A stretch of 64,000 bases of DNA from the NCBI GenBank assembly GCA_018889975.1, contig CP076546.1, positions 3,658,001 to 3,722,000 on the forward strand. Direction: 5' to 3'. The translations under genes and the position numbers were made by a program. Positions 50,647 through 59,166 of the stretch are shown here, piece after piece. The stretch is from Bacillus sp. NP157. Lineage in GTDB: Bacteria; Pseudomonadota; Gammaproteobacteria; Xanthomonadales; Rhodanobacteraceae. Each line of letters starts with the position of its first letter. Position 1 is the first letter of the stretch. The notes beneath the pieces are model-generated. The model did no database searches and was not told where the DNA came from. It was given only the letters and a program-made list of their open reading frames with translations.

Positions 50647-53270
50647 GCGGCCGGCAGCTTCGCCTCCAGCGTGTAGTCACCCGACCCGACCGTGCGATGG
50701 CTGCCATCCGGCAAGGTCACCTCGGCGGTCGTGCCGACCGGGACGGTCAGGGCGAGCGAAAAGCGCTCGCCCTTGACGGTCCACGCTGTCTGGATGCGCC
50801 CATACGCGGAGTCGAAATGGCCACCGCCGTAGGTCAGGCCACCACCGGGCACGGGCGCCACGGCGAAGCGGCGATAGCCGGCCTCGAGCGGTGCGATGCC
50901 GACGATATGCCGGTACATCCAGTCACCGACGGCACCATACGCGTAGTGGTTGAAGGAGTTCATCACGACATCGCCGAACGTGCCGTCCGGCTTGAGCGAA
51001 TTCCAGCGCTCCCACATCGTGGTCGCGCCTGCCCCCACTTCGTAGCCCCACGACGGATAGTCACGGTTGAGCAGCAGGCGGTAGGCGAGATCGTTGCGCC
51101 CGATCGCCGACAGGGCGGGTAGCAGCCATGGCGTGCCGAGGAAGCCGGTGGAGAGGTGATCGTGCTTCGCCTCGATGCTCCGCACGAACGCGGCTGCGAC
51201 ACGCTTCGGTTCAACCAGGCCCATGCCGATGGCCATCGCATAGCCGGTCTGGCTGCCGCTGCCGAGCGTTCCATCCGCGTGCACGTAGCGGGCGTTGAAT
51301 GCATCGGTGGCACGCGTCGCCAGCGACGCATAGCGCGTGGCGTCGTCGGCATGTCCCGTCGCGGCGGCCATCTCGCTCATCAGGCGCGCATCGTAGGCCA
51401 GGTAAGCCGTTCCGAGCAGGTCGGCCGGCGTGGGATCGTCCAGGTGCAGCCAGTCGGCCCAGGGCCCATGCACGCGGCGCAGCTCGGGGCCGGCACGGCG
51501 CTCGATCAACGCCATGAAGCGTTGCATCGAGTCATAACCATCATCGATGACGCGCGTGTCGCCGTAGGTGTGCCACAAGGTGTACGCGACGGTGATCCCG
51601 GCATCCGACCAGCCCGCACCGCTCTCGATGCCGACCGGGTTGGGCGCGACGCCCGGGTAATCGCCTTCGGGTGTCTGTGCGTCGCGCAGGTCGCGCAGCC
51701 ACTTCGACAGGAACGCGTACGTGTCCTGGTTGAAGCTCGCCGTCGGTGCGAAGACGTTGATATCGCCCGCCCAACCCAGCCGCTCGTCGCGCGCCGGCGT
51801 GTCGGTCGGGATCGAGAAGAAGTTGCCGCGCTGCCCCCAGGTGATATTGCTCTGCAGCTGCGTGAGCATCGGGTCGCTGACCTGCATCGCACCGGTCCAG
51901 GCGAGATCGCTGCCTTCGACCAACCCGGTCACTTTGAGCGCGTCGGCCGGCGCGTCGAGGCCGGTGACCTCGACGTAGCGGAAGCCGTGGTAGGTGAACG
52001 TTGGCGTATAGGATTGTTCGCCATCCTTGGCCGCGATGTAGCGATCCGTCGCTTTCGCGCTACGCAGGTTGGCGGTGTACAGGGAGCCGTCCGGGTTGAG
52101 CATCTCGCCATAGCGCAGCTGCACCTGCTGGCCCGCGCGCGCCTTCATTTGCAGCGTGACGACACCCACCATGTTCTGGCCCAGGTCGAACAGCCGCGCA
52201 CCCCTGGTAGGCTGTCGTGCCAGCACCGTGGACTCACGCTGCCCCGTCACGCGCACGGGGGCGTCGTCCTGAGGACGCAGCAGCGCGTTGCGTGCTTCGG
52301 GGGCCGGCAGCACCGGCGCCGCCTTCCATCCCTCCGTCGATGCGCCGTCGCGCAGCCAGTCGCCCGGCAACGCGCGCGCATCGAAGGTCTCGCCCATGAT
52401 GATGTCCGCTTCGCGGAATGGCCCTGCCGAGGTGCTCCAGCTGCCATCGCTACGCACCCAGGCCTGCCTGCCATCGGCGAACTGCAGGCGCAGCTGCGCG
52501 GAGAGCGCCGGGGTCTTGCCGTATTTCGCCGGACCGAAGCTCGCGATGTGCCCCGCATACCAGCCGGGCGCGAGCATCGCGGCGATCACGTTGTTGCCGG
52601 CATGCAGCTGCGAGGTGACATCGTAGGCCTGGTAAGGAATGCGTTTGCCGTAATCGGTCCAGCCCGGCGCAAGCACGTCGCCGTCGGTGCGTTCCCCGTT
52701 GAGGAACATGCGATACGTGCCCAGCGCGGTGACATACAGGCGTGCACGCACCGGCGCCTCGGGCAGGGTGAAGCGCTTGCGGAAGACGGCACTGGTGGCG
52801 CTGGGGTCCGCCGGCCCGATCCAGTCGGCCTTCCAGTCGCCGGCGATGTCGAGGCCGGTCTCGAACCGCGCCGGCGCACTCCATGCGGAGACACGCCCGT
52901 GGTTGTCGCGGACGCGCACCTGCCACGCATACGCTGCGCCAGGGGCCAGTGCGCCCCCCTGGTAGGCCACGCCGACCTGCCTGGCGTCGCCGGTCCAGCC
53001 GGAGTCCCACAGGGGATTCGCTTCGCCATCCTTGCCCAGCCGGACCTCCCATGCCGTCTGCACGCTATCGCGCGCGCCTGCATCGATCTTCCATGAGAAG
53101 CGCGGCGCGGTCGTCGTCGACAGGGCCAGCGGGTGTTCGAGTGCGTTGGTGTGCAACCCCGTCACCGCGAGCATGGCGACTTGCGTGGTGTCCTTATCCG
53201 GCGCGGCTGCAAGCGCAAGCGGCGGGAGGAGGGTGAGGGCCAGGGCGCATGCCAGGCCGGGCCGAACCAT
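50640..53270 (-). CDS. Secreted alpha-L-rhamnosidase (GH78)
   Basis: The 876-residue protein has a Sec signal (LACALALTLLPPLALAAA). An N-terminal Fn3-like and two beta-sandwich domains (NALEHPLALSTTTAPRFSWKI; TALGTYRMFLNGERTDGDVLAPGWTDYGKRIPYQ region) precede the alpha/alpha barrel. The catalytic-region motifs are PARDERLGWAGDINVFAPTA and GATTMWERWNSLKPDG, and a small C-terminal beta domain ends it. It removes terminal rhamnose from plant or bacterial glycans. I chose the ATG at 53270 (gaagag upstream); the TTG at 53282 is less likely. The tail overlaps paralog 3. Confidence 0.92.
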   Translation of the reverse strand: MVRPGLACALALTLLPPLALAAAPDKDTTQVAMLAVTGLHTNALEHPLALSTTTAPRFSWKIDAGARDSVQTAWEVRLGKDGEANPLWDSGWTGDARQVGVAYQGGALAPGAAYAWQVRVRDNHGRVSAWSAPARFETGLDIAGDWKADWIGPADPSATSAVFRKRFTLPEAPVRARLYVTALGTYRMFLNGERTDGDVLAPGWTDYGKRIPYQAYDVTSQLHAGNNVIAAMLAPGWYAGHIASFGPAKYGKTPALSAQLRLQFADGRQAWVRSDGSWSTSAGPFREADIIMGETFDARALPGDWLRDGASTEGWKAAPVLPAPEARNALLRPQDDAPVRVTGQRESTVLARQPTRGARLFDLGQNMVGVVTLQMKARAGQQVQLRYGEMLNPDGSLYTANLRSAKATDRYIAAKDGEQSYTPTFTYHGFRYVEVTGLDAPADALKVTGLVEGSDLAWTGAMQVSDPMLTQLQSNITWGQRGNFFSIPTDTPARDERLGWAGDINVFAPTASFNQDTYAFLSKWLRDLRDAQTPEGDYPGVAPNPVGIESGAGWSDAGITVAYTLWHTYGDTRVIDDGYDSMQRFMALIERRAGPELRRVHGPWADWLHLDDPTPADLLGTAYLAYDARLMSEMAAATGHADDATRYASLATRATDAFNARYVHADGTLGSGSQTGYAMAIGMGLVEPKRVAAAFVRSIEAKHDHLSTGFLGTPWLLPALSAIGRNDLAYRLLLNRDYPSWGYEVGAGATTMWERWNSLKPDGTFGDVVMNSFNHYAYGAVGDWMYRHIVGIAPLEAGYRRFAVAPVPGGGLTYGGGHFDSAYGRIQTAWTVKGERFSLALTVPVGTTAEVTLPDGSHRTVGSGDYTLEAKLPAAH

Positions 53271-53379
53271 TGAACTCTTCAAGGCGCATCACCGAAAGGG
53301 GCATCGTCGCCTACCCTCGGGAATGTGCCGGTCGTTGTCAACGAGAACCGTCGTGCTTCGGGACCCGGTTCTCGCGGAT

Positions 53380-53406
53380 AAAAAAAGGGGAGCCCTGAGG
53401 CTCCCC
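53380..53406 (-). terminator. Intrinsic terminator of glnA
   Basis: On the minus strand GGGGAGCC-tcag-GGCTCCCC is followed by seven Ts, 29 bases after the glnA stop. It is the only clear Rho-independent terminator in the window. A second long hairpin (53342-53374, arms cgagaaccg / cggttctcg) lies just beyond. Confidence 0.85.
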
Positions 53407-53435
53407 CTTCCTTCCTCACCCCGAGAGGAATGTCC

Positions 53436-54848
53436 TCAGAGCGCGTAGTACATCTGGAACTCGAGCGGATGGGTGCTCGCGCGGTAGCGGGTCACTTCCT
53501 GCATCTTCAGCGCGATGTAGCCGTCGATGAAGTCATCGGTGAACACGCCACCGGCCTTCAGGAATTCGCGGTCCTTGTCGAGCGAGGACAGCGCTTCGTC
53601 GAGGCTGGCACACACCTGCGGGATGTTCTTCTCTTCTTCCGGCGGCAGGTCGTAGAGATCCTTGTCGGCCGGCGCACCCGGGTCGATCTTGTTCAGGATG
53701 CCGTCGAGGCCGGCCATCATCAGCACGGTGAAGGTCAGGTAGCCCGACTGCATCGGATCCGGGAAGCGGATTTCGATGCGACGGCCCTTCGGGCTCGACA
53801 CGTACGGGATGCGGCACGAGGCCGAACGGTTGCGTGCCGAGTAGGCGAGCATCACCGGGGCTTCGTAACCCGGGACCAGGCGCTTGTAGCTGTTGGTCGT
53901 CGAGTTGGCGAACGCGTTGATCGCCTTGGCGTGCTTGAAGATGCCGCCGATGTACCACAGCGCCGTCTGCGACAGGCCACCGTAGAGGTCGCCCGCGAAC
54001 AGGTTCTCGCCGTTCTTCGACAGCGACTGGTGCACGTGCATGCCCGAGCCGTTGTCGCCGACGATCGGCTTCGGCATGAAGGTCACCGTCTTGCCCTGCT
54101 GGTGGGCGACGTTCTTGATGACGTACTTCATCGTCATCAGTTCGTCGGCCTTCTTCACCAGGGTGTTGAAGCGGGTGCCGATCTCGCACTGGCCAGCGTT
54201 GGCGACTTCGTGGTGGTGCACTTCGACCACCTGGCCGAGCGACTCCAGCACCTTGCACATGTCGGCGCGCAGGTCGCCGAGGCTATCCACCGGGCTGACC
54301 GGGAAATAGCCGCCCTTCACGCCCGGGCGGTGGCCGGTGTTGGTGCCTTCGTACTTGTAGCGCGACGACCAGGCAGCTTCTTCGGAGTTGATCTCGTAGA
54401 ACACGCGGCCCATGTCGTTCTGCCAGCGGATCGAGTCGAAGATGAAGAACTCGGGTTCCGGGCCGAAGAACGCCGTGTCGGCGATGCCGGTCGACTTCAG
54501 GAAGGCTTCGGCGCGCTTGGCGATCGAGCGCGGGTCACGGCCATAGGCCTGCATGGTGCTCGGCTCGAGCACGTCGCAATGCAGGATCAGCTGCTTGTGG
54601 GCGCTAAACGGATCCAGGTGCGCGGTTTCCGGGTCCGGCATCAACACCATGTCGGACTCGTTGATGCCCTTCCAGCCGGCGATCGACGAACCGTCGAACA
54701 TCTTGCCGTCTTCGAAGGTGCCTTCGTCGATGGCGTGGGCCGGGAAGGTCACATGGTGGTGCTTGCCGAGCATGTCGGCGAAGCGCAGGTCGACGAACTC
54801 AATTTCCTCGTCCTGGATCAGGTTCAGCACTTTGGAAGCGGCGGACAT
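53436..54848 (-). CDS. glnA: Type I glutamine synthetase
   Basis: The 470-residue enzyme joins ammonia and glutamate to glutamine with ATP. It starts [28 protein letters not shown], contains the metal/ATP sites [57 protein letters not shown] and [11 protein letters not shown], and keeps LYDLPPEE with the Tyr that is adenylylated in enteric GSI-beta enzymes. The length equals E. coli GlnA. I chose the ATG at 54848 with GAGG upstream; the TTG at 54854 is unlikely. The promoter region has a sigma-54 site and NtrC box. No ntrBC genes follow. Confidence 0.98.
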   Translation of the reverse strand: MSAASKVLNLIQDEEIEFVDLRFADMLGKHHHVTFPAHAIDEGTFEDGKMFDGSSIAGWKGINESDMVLMPDPETAHLDPFSAHKQLILHCDVLEPSTMQAYGRDPRSIAKRAEAFLKSTGIADTAFFGPEPEFFIFDSIRWQNDMGRVFYEINSEEAAWSSRYKYEGTNTGHRPGVKGGYFPVSPVDSLGDLRADMCKVLESLGQVVEVHHHEVANAGQCEIGTRFNTLVKKADELMTMKYVIKNVAHQQGKTVTFMPKPIVGDNGSGMHVHQSLSKNGENLFAGDLYGGLSQTALWYIGGIFKHAKAINAFANSTTNSYKRLVPGYEAPVMLAYSARNRSASCRIPYVSSPKGRRIEIRFPDPMQSGYLTFTVLMMAGLDGILNKIDPGAPADKDLYDLPPEEEKNIPQVCASLDEALSSLDKDREFLKAGGVFTDDFIDGYIALKMQEVTRYRASTHPLEFQMYYAL

Positions 54849-54886
54849 GGGCAAACCTCGGAATAGGTATGGGGCGCAGGGCTTTT

Positions 54887-54902
54887 AGCAATCGCTATGC
54901 CA
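54887..54902 (-). promoter_or_regulatory. Sigma-54 promoter of glnA
   Basis: On the minus strand TGGCATAGCGATTGCT fits TGGCAY-N5-TTGCW, the -24/-12 consensus. It lies about 40 bases before the glnA ATG, placing the start site near 54877. Confidence 0.8.
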
Positions 54903-54975
54903 GCGGCTCCGCGGCGGCGGAACGGCCAGAAGCAAGCCCCGGCATCATAGAACGCCCAGATGACGCCTGCCCACT

Positions 54976-54992
54976 TGCACCATATTGGTGCA
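54976..54992. promoter_or_regulatory. NtrC binding site upstream of glnA
   Basis: TGCACCA-tat-TGGTGCA is a perfect palindrome matching the NtrC (NRI) enhancer consensus. It lies about 100 bases upstream of the inferred glnA start, the usual enhancer distance. A half-site-like ttgcact follows at 55005-55011. Confidence 0.82.
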
Positions 54993-55010
54993 TCACCATC
55001 CCGATTGCAC

Positions 55011-55033
55011 TGTAGGAGCGCGCCTGCGCGCGA
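55011..55033. repeat. REP-like palindromic element
   Basis: The element tgtaggagcgcgcctgcgcg plus 3 bases is identical to the copy at 62697-62719 and inverted relative to 62822-62844. It lies between the glnA control region and the YcxB-like gene. Confidence 0.75.
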
Positions 55034-55100
55034 CCACCCACCGTCACCCAACCTCCCATTGGCTATCCTCTACCCCCAAGAGCCCAAAGATCGCCCCCGC

Positions 55101-55598
55101 ATGGAAGCCCAACCACTCACCATCCACCCAAGGCCCCTAACCTTCCGCGAACTCCTGCGCGGCGCCATCGGCATCTACCGCTGGTCCCCCTTCGACGTGC
55201 TGATCATCCCCTCGGCCATCTTCATCCTGGCCACCCACGTACAGCGATCCGGTGGCGCGTTGAGCCTCGAGTGGCGCAGGCCCCTGCTCTACGTCGCCAT
55301 CGGCATGGCCTGCCTGATCGCACTCCAGCTCTGGGCCTTGCACAGCCAGTTCAAGCGCCAGGCGAAAGAGGCCACGGTGTTTACCTTCACGCCCCACGGG
55401 CTGACCCACGCCACCGCCAGCGAGACGAATACCGTCGCCTGGCACAAGGTGCGCAGCGTCTGCGTGTCCACGCAAATGACCTACATCTTCACCAGCCGCT
55501 GGAAGGCGTATTACCTGCCACGCAACGCAGACGACGCCCGCCTGCTGGCCATGGCGCGCGAGGCTGGCGTGACGCTTCGCGGGAGCGGCGTGGCATAG
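55101..55598 (+). CDS. YcxB-like small membrane protein
   Basis: The 165-residue protein has two hydrophobic helices (about 29-48, FDVLIIPSAIFILATHV, and 60-80, LYVAIGMACLIALQLWAL) and a cytoplasmic tail with VFTFTPHGLTHATASETNTVAWHKVRSVCVST, ending TSRWKAYYLPRNA. This two-helix plus beta-tail pattern matches the YcxB-like C-terminal domain family. Function unknown. I chose the ATG at 55101 though no clear ribosome site precedes it; the longer reading from 54960 runs through the REP. No neighbour explains it. Confidence 0.7.
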   Translation: MEAQPLTIHPRPLTFRELLRGAIGIYRWSPFDVLIIPSAIFILATHVQRSGGALSLEWRRPLLYVAIGMACLIALQLWALHSQFKRQAKEATVFTFTPHGLTHATASETNTVAWHKVRSVCVSTQMTYIFTSRWKAYYLPRNADDARLLAMAREAGVTLRGSGVA

Positions 55599-55687
55599 GC
55601 GAATTCGGCGCCGCACGCCGGGATGGCTGACGGACCGGTGCAGACATCGCTATGCTGCCGTCCGGACACCAGGGAAGGGGAAGCGGC

Positions 55688-57208
55688 ATGTTCACACGGA
55701 CGATCACGCGGCTCGCGCTGGCGGGCGGCATCGCATTCGCGACATCGCACGCAGAAGCGGCCCGGCTGACGCCACCGGACGACTTGAAGGCGTTCATGGC
55801 CCAGGTCGAGACGGCATCGGCCATCGCAGACCCTTACCAGCGCTGCCTGCACATGCCCGACCCCCCAGGCTCGCACTGGCACGCCGACTCGGTCGAGGCT
55901 TATTGCCGATTCGGTAACGAAAACACGCTGGACGCAAGACAGTTCCGCGCGCTGATCGCTGCCGGCCAGGGCGCAAGGGTCGACAAGGCCTTTGCCTCCT
56001 ACACCCACGCCCAGCTGCATGATCCTGCGCATCCCGCCCGGCTCGATGCCGCGATACGCCGTACCGGCCTACGCAACGCAAGCAAGGCAACGCGAAGCGT
56101 CATTGACGAGTGGATGCGACAGCGGCCGGACAGCGCATTCGCTGTCGCCGCCAGCGCGATCCAGTATGGGACGGCGTCGCTGGAAGCAAGGGGTTCGAAC
56201 GCCTCCAGCCAGACCAGCCAGCGCCAGTTCGACGCCATGCACGCGATCTCCCTGCAAGCACGGGAAGCGTTCGATCGCGCTGCAGCGATGAACCCGCGCA
56301 TCCCCACGCTGTATGCCTACATGTATGCGACGGGCGTGATCCTCGACGATCCTTCCTACGCCAATGCAGCACTTGCCAAGGGGCTGGCGTTGCAACCGAA
56401 TGGCTTCGTCCTTCGCCTGGTCCACGAAAACATGGGCGGGGCCAAGTGGGGAGGCAGCACGGCGGACGAGGTCAGGCAGGGCACCGAGGCCCAGGATCTC
56501 GCCAGCAAGACACCGTTGCTCCGCGTCGTCGCCAGCCGGGCCCTGCTTGCCGCCCTCACCGACGAGATGACCCATCCACCCGCGCACGACGAAATCAGCG
56601 TCGTTCCCGAGGTGACCCACTCGGACGACCTGAGCAACCTGGCCGAGTTCGCATGGCGCGCCGGGCACTACGATCGCGCCCTGATCCTTGCCGTCGAGGC
56701 GCTTCGCTTCGAAAGCAGCAACGACCAGGCGCTTTACCAGGTCGCGAAGATCGCCCCCTCGTATGGCTATACCCGCTGGATGCGCACGACGCTTGCCGCC
56801 GCCGCCAACGATCATCCCGAATCCGTCGACGTCGCGCGCATCGCCGGCGGGATGCTTTCGTTGTACGGCGACGTGGCAACCAGCGAGCCTTTGCTGAAAT
56901 CGGTGCTGGTGGAGCGCCCCTACGACGTCTGGGCCACGGACCAGCTCGCCGCTCTTTACGCGCACGAAGGCAAGCGCCCGGATGAAGCCCTGCGCCTGGT
57001 CGACGACCTGATCGATTATCATCCCGAGGATGGGTGGCCCCAGGTGATCCGGGCCCGGCTGCTGATCGCGGCCAATGATCCGCGCCGCTACGATGCGATC
57101 AAGCACTTCATCATCCAGTTCGCCCAGGACGAAGCGTTCCGCACCGAAGTCAACGAGCTGGCGACGTACCTCAACGAGCATCCCGCCACGCCGCGTGCCA
57201 CGGGATGA
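55688..57208 (+). CDS. Secreted TPR-like protein (DUF4034-like)
   Basis: The 506-residue protein has a signal peptide (LALAGGIAFATSHAEA, about 9-24) and then helical repeats: ARRFRALIAAGQ-type ARQFRALIAAGQGARVDKAF, REAFDRAAAMNPRIPTLYAYMYATGV (about 200-225), ALILAVEALRFESSNDQALYQVAKI and SEPLLKSVLVERPYDVWATDQLAALYAHEG. These are irregular TPRs. The AALIAAGQGARVDKA stretch resembles DUF4034 proteins, but I am not certain. The ATG at 55688 has AGGGAAGGGGA upstream. It precedes the HEAT-repeat gene by 55 bp. Function unknown. Confidence 0.7.
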   Translation: MFTRTITRLALAGGIAFATSHAEAARLTPPDDLKAFMAQVETASAIADPYQRCLHMPDPPGSHWHADSVEAYCRFGNENTLDARQFRALIAAGQGARVDKAFASYTHAQLHDPAHPARLDAAIRRTGLRNASKATRSVIDEWMRQRPDSAFAVAASAIQYGTASLEARGSNASSQTSQRQFDAMHAISLQAREAFDRAAAMNPRIPTLYAYMYATGVILDDPSYANAALAKGLALQPNGFVLRLVHENMGGAKWGGSTADEVRQGTEAQDLASKTPLLRVVASRALLAALTDEMTHPPAHDEISVVPEVTHSDDLSNLAEFAWRAGHYDRALILAVEALRFESSNDQALYQVAKIAPSYGYTRWMRTTLAAAANDHPESVDVARIAGGMLSLYGDVATSEPLLKSVLVERPYDVWATDQLAALYAHEGKRPDEALRLVDDLIDYHPEDGWPQVIRARLLIAANDPRRYDAIKHFIIQFAQDEAFRTEVNELATYLNEHPATPRATG

Positions 57209-57263
57209 TCACCCACGGGGGCGTCGATGCGTAAGGCACCCCCATCCCGATTCACGGAAACGG

Positions 57264-58322
57264 ATGATGCAGGATAAGTCGCCTCCGGTTCGTGCGACCC
57301 TCGACCAGGGCGTCATCGACGCATGGCAGCGCGCGCTTGCGGACTACAGTCGCAAGGGCGGCTGGGTGTACGCCATCGCGATGCTGCTGGTGCTGGTATG
57401 CGGCCGCGGCATGGCCAGCGAAGCGTCCGACGATGCGGTCCGGCGTTTCCAGGCATTGCCGTCGCCGACGTCTGCCGACCTCTACGGCATCGCGCGCCTG
57501 GGCGAGGCTGCGCACGACGCCGGTCCCGCCGTGATGCGCCTGCTCGATAGCGACGACCGCCGGACCCGCGCCACCGCCGCGTTCACGCTCGGCATCATCC
57601 ACTACCTCCCCGCCGAACCACGCCTGGTCCAGGCGCTCCGTGATCCGCTCGATCCGTGGCTGAACAGCAAGGCCGCCGTGGCGCTGGGAAGGCTCGGCGA
57701 TCCGCGGGCGCTGGAAGCCCTCCGCGACATCAGCGCCACGCACTGGCGCTCGAGCGTGCGGGTCGACGCCACGCAGGCGATCCGGCATATCCGCGATCGC
57801 AGTCCCTACCCGGCCATGGACCTGGACGATGTCCTGGATCGAGGCGCCATGGGCAATTCGTTGACCGAGTGCACGGATGACCCCTACGAGTACGACCGCG
57901 GACGACCCGAGGAGGTGCGCCTGGCGGTTCCGGGCGGCCATCTGGTCGGCTTCGACCATGGCGAGTTCGGCGGCAACCTCCGTTTCGATGCGAGCAGCGG
58001 CGCCGTCGATCCGATCCTGCAAAAGAACATCATCAAGCTGACGTCGCTGGGAACGCGCACGATCGCGCTTACCGGCCTGATGCACATGGGCATCGCCGAG
58101 GGCGCGGTATACGACGTGTCGCGCGACGCCGCCGGCCACTGGCAGGCAACGCTCTGGCGTGGGCTCGATGGTCCGCCGACGTGGTCCGAAAAGGACAAGG
58201 CAGGCAACCTGCACATCGGTCTTCCGACGTACACGGTGCTGCTCTCCGTCGACGGCACGATGAAGGAACTTGGCTGCGAGACGCCGGCAAGCGTTGCCGC
58301 GTCGCGCAAGCAGGGTAACTAG
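57264..58322 (+). CDS. HEAT-repeat membrane-anchored protein
   Basis: The 352-residue protein has one hydrophobic segment (WVYAIAMLLVLVCGRGMA, about 33-50) and PBS-lyase/HEAT-like repeats (about 85-180) with AVMRLLDSDDRRTRATAAFTLGII, LVQALRDPLDPWLNSKAAVALGRLGDPRALEALRDI and SSVRVDATQAIRHIRD. The C-terminal half (about 190-352) is beta-rich and unrecognised. Start at 57264 or 57267 (tandem ATGs). Its 3' end overlaps the convergent hydrolase gene by 4 bp. Function unknown; possibly co-transcribed with the preceding gene. Confidence 0.7.
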   Translation: MMQDKSPPVRATLDQGVIDAWQRALADYSRKGGWVYAIAMLLVLVCGRGMASEASDDAVRRFQALPSPTSADLYGIARLGEAAHDAGPAVMRLLDSDDRRTRATAAFTLGIIHYLPAEPRLVQALRDPLDPWLNSKAAVALGRLGDPRALEALRDISATHWRSSVRVDATQAIRHIRDRSPYPAMDLDDVLDRGAMGNSLTECTDDPYEYDRGRPEEVRLAVPGGHLVGFDHGEFGGNLRFDASSGAVDPILQKNIIKLTSLGTRTIALTGLMHMGIAEGAVYDVSRDAAGHWQATLWRGLDGPPTWSEKDKAGNLHIGLPTYTVLLSVDGTMKELGCETPASVAASRKQGN

Positions 58323-59011
58323 GCGGGTTCGAGCCCAGCGACGAATCGGGTGATGTGCCGGGCGCACATCGCGGGATTCGCCTGCAGGATGCCGTGCGGG
58401 CCCGCCACCGTTTCGAACAGGCCATCAGGCCGTGCCGTGCGCAAGGCCGCCTCGGCCCCTGGCGGCACGAGCAGATCGCGCGAGGCACGCAGGCACAGCA
58501 GTGGCACGTCGACGCTGCGCAGCGCTGCCGTTTCGTCGACGGCCAGCAGGGCGTCCAGTCGTGCCCGCAGCGTCGCGTTATCGAGGCGAGAGACGCTGTC
58601 GCGATAGGCCTCGCGCAGCGCAGGGTCGGCACGACGGCCGATAAGCCACGGTGCACTCCACCGGGCGAATAACCCATTCATCCGGACGAGCGGCAGCAAC
58701 CCGCGTGCATGGCGTGCCCAGGGTCGCGGGCAAGCGGCGAACGTCGCGGCCAGGACCAGTCCACGCATGCCTGCTGGCCGTTGCGCCGCGAGCAGGATGG
58801 CCAGCGGCCCACCGAACGATTCGCCCAGCAGCACGTACGGCGTGGTCGGCAGGCTCGCACGCATGCGCTGCGCCAGCTCGGCGTAGCTGCAGGCTCCATG
58901 CTCCGCGTACGGGATGACGTGCGTCCGGAAGCCCGCCGGCAACGCCGCGCGCAACGGATCGAACAAACGTCCGGTGCCATCCATGCCGGGGATCATCACC
59001 AGCTCGACCAT
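58319..59011 (-). CDS. Alpha/beta hydrolase
   Basis: The 230-residue protein is a compact alpha/beta hydrolase: MIPGMDGTGRLFDPL (oxyanion), the nucleophile elbow GESFGG, acid in LRASRDLLVPPG and His in AGPHGILQANP. It has no signal peptide. Related short hydrolases act on esters or acyl thioesters; substrate unknown. It is divergent from the GH43 gene with a 155-bp gap, where I saw no clear motifs. Confidence 0.82.
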   Translation of the reverse strand: MVELVMIPGMDGTGRLFDPLRAALPAGFRTHVIPYAEHGACSYAELAQRMRASLPTTPYVLLGESFGGPLAILLAAQRPAGMRGLVLAATFAACPRPWARHARGLLPLVRMNGLFARWSAPWLIGRRADPALREAYRDSVSRLDNATLRARLDALLAVDETAALRSVDVPLLCLRASRDLLVPPGAEAALRTARPDGLFETVAGPHGILQANPAMCARHITRFVAGLEPA

Positions 59012-59166
59012 CGTCAGCTTGCCGCCCCCATCCCTCGACTCGATGCCATCCCTGCAAGCTCCATGGTAGATACGCCGAGTCTAAGCGATCCGCCCATGCC
59101 CGGTCGGGTCACGATTGCTATGCTCCGGGAAGCGTATCCATCGTGCCTGGCGTCCGGAGTCTACCC

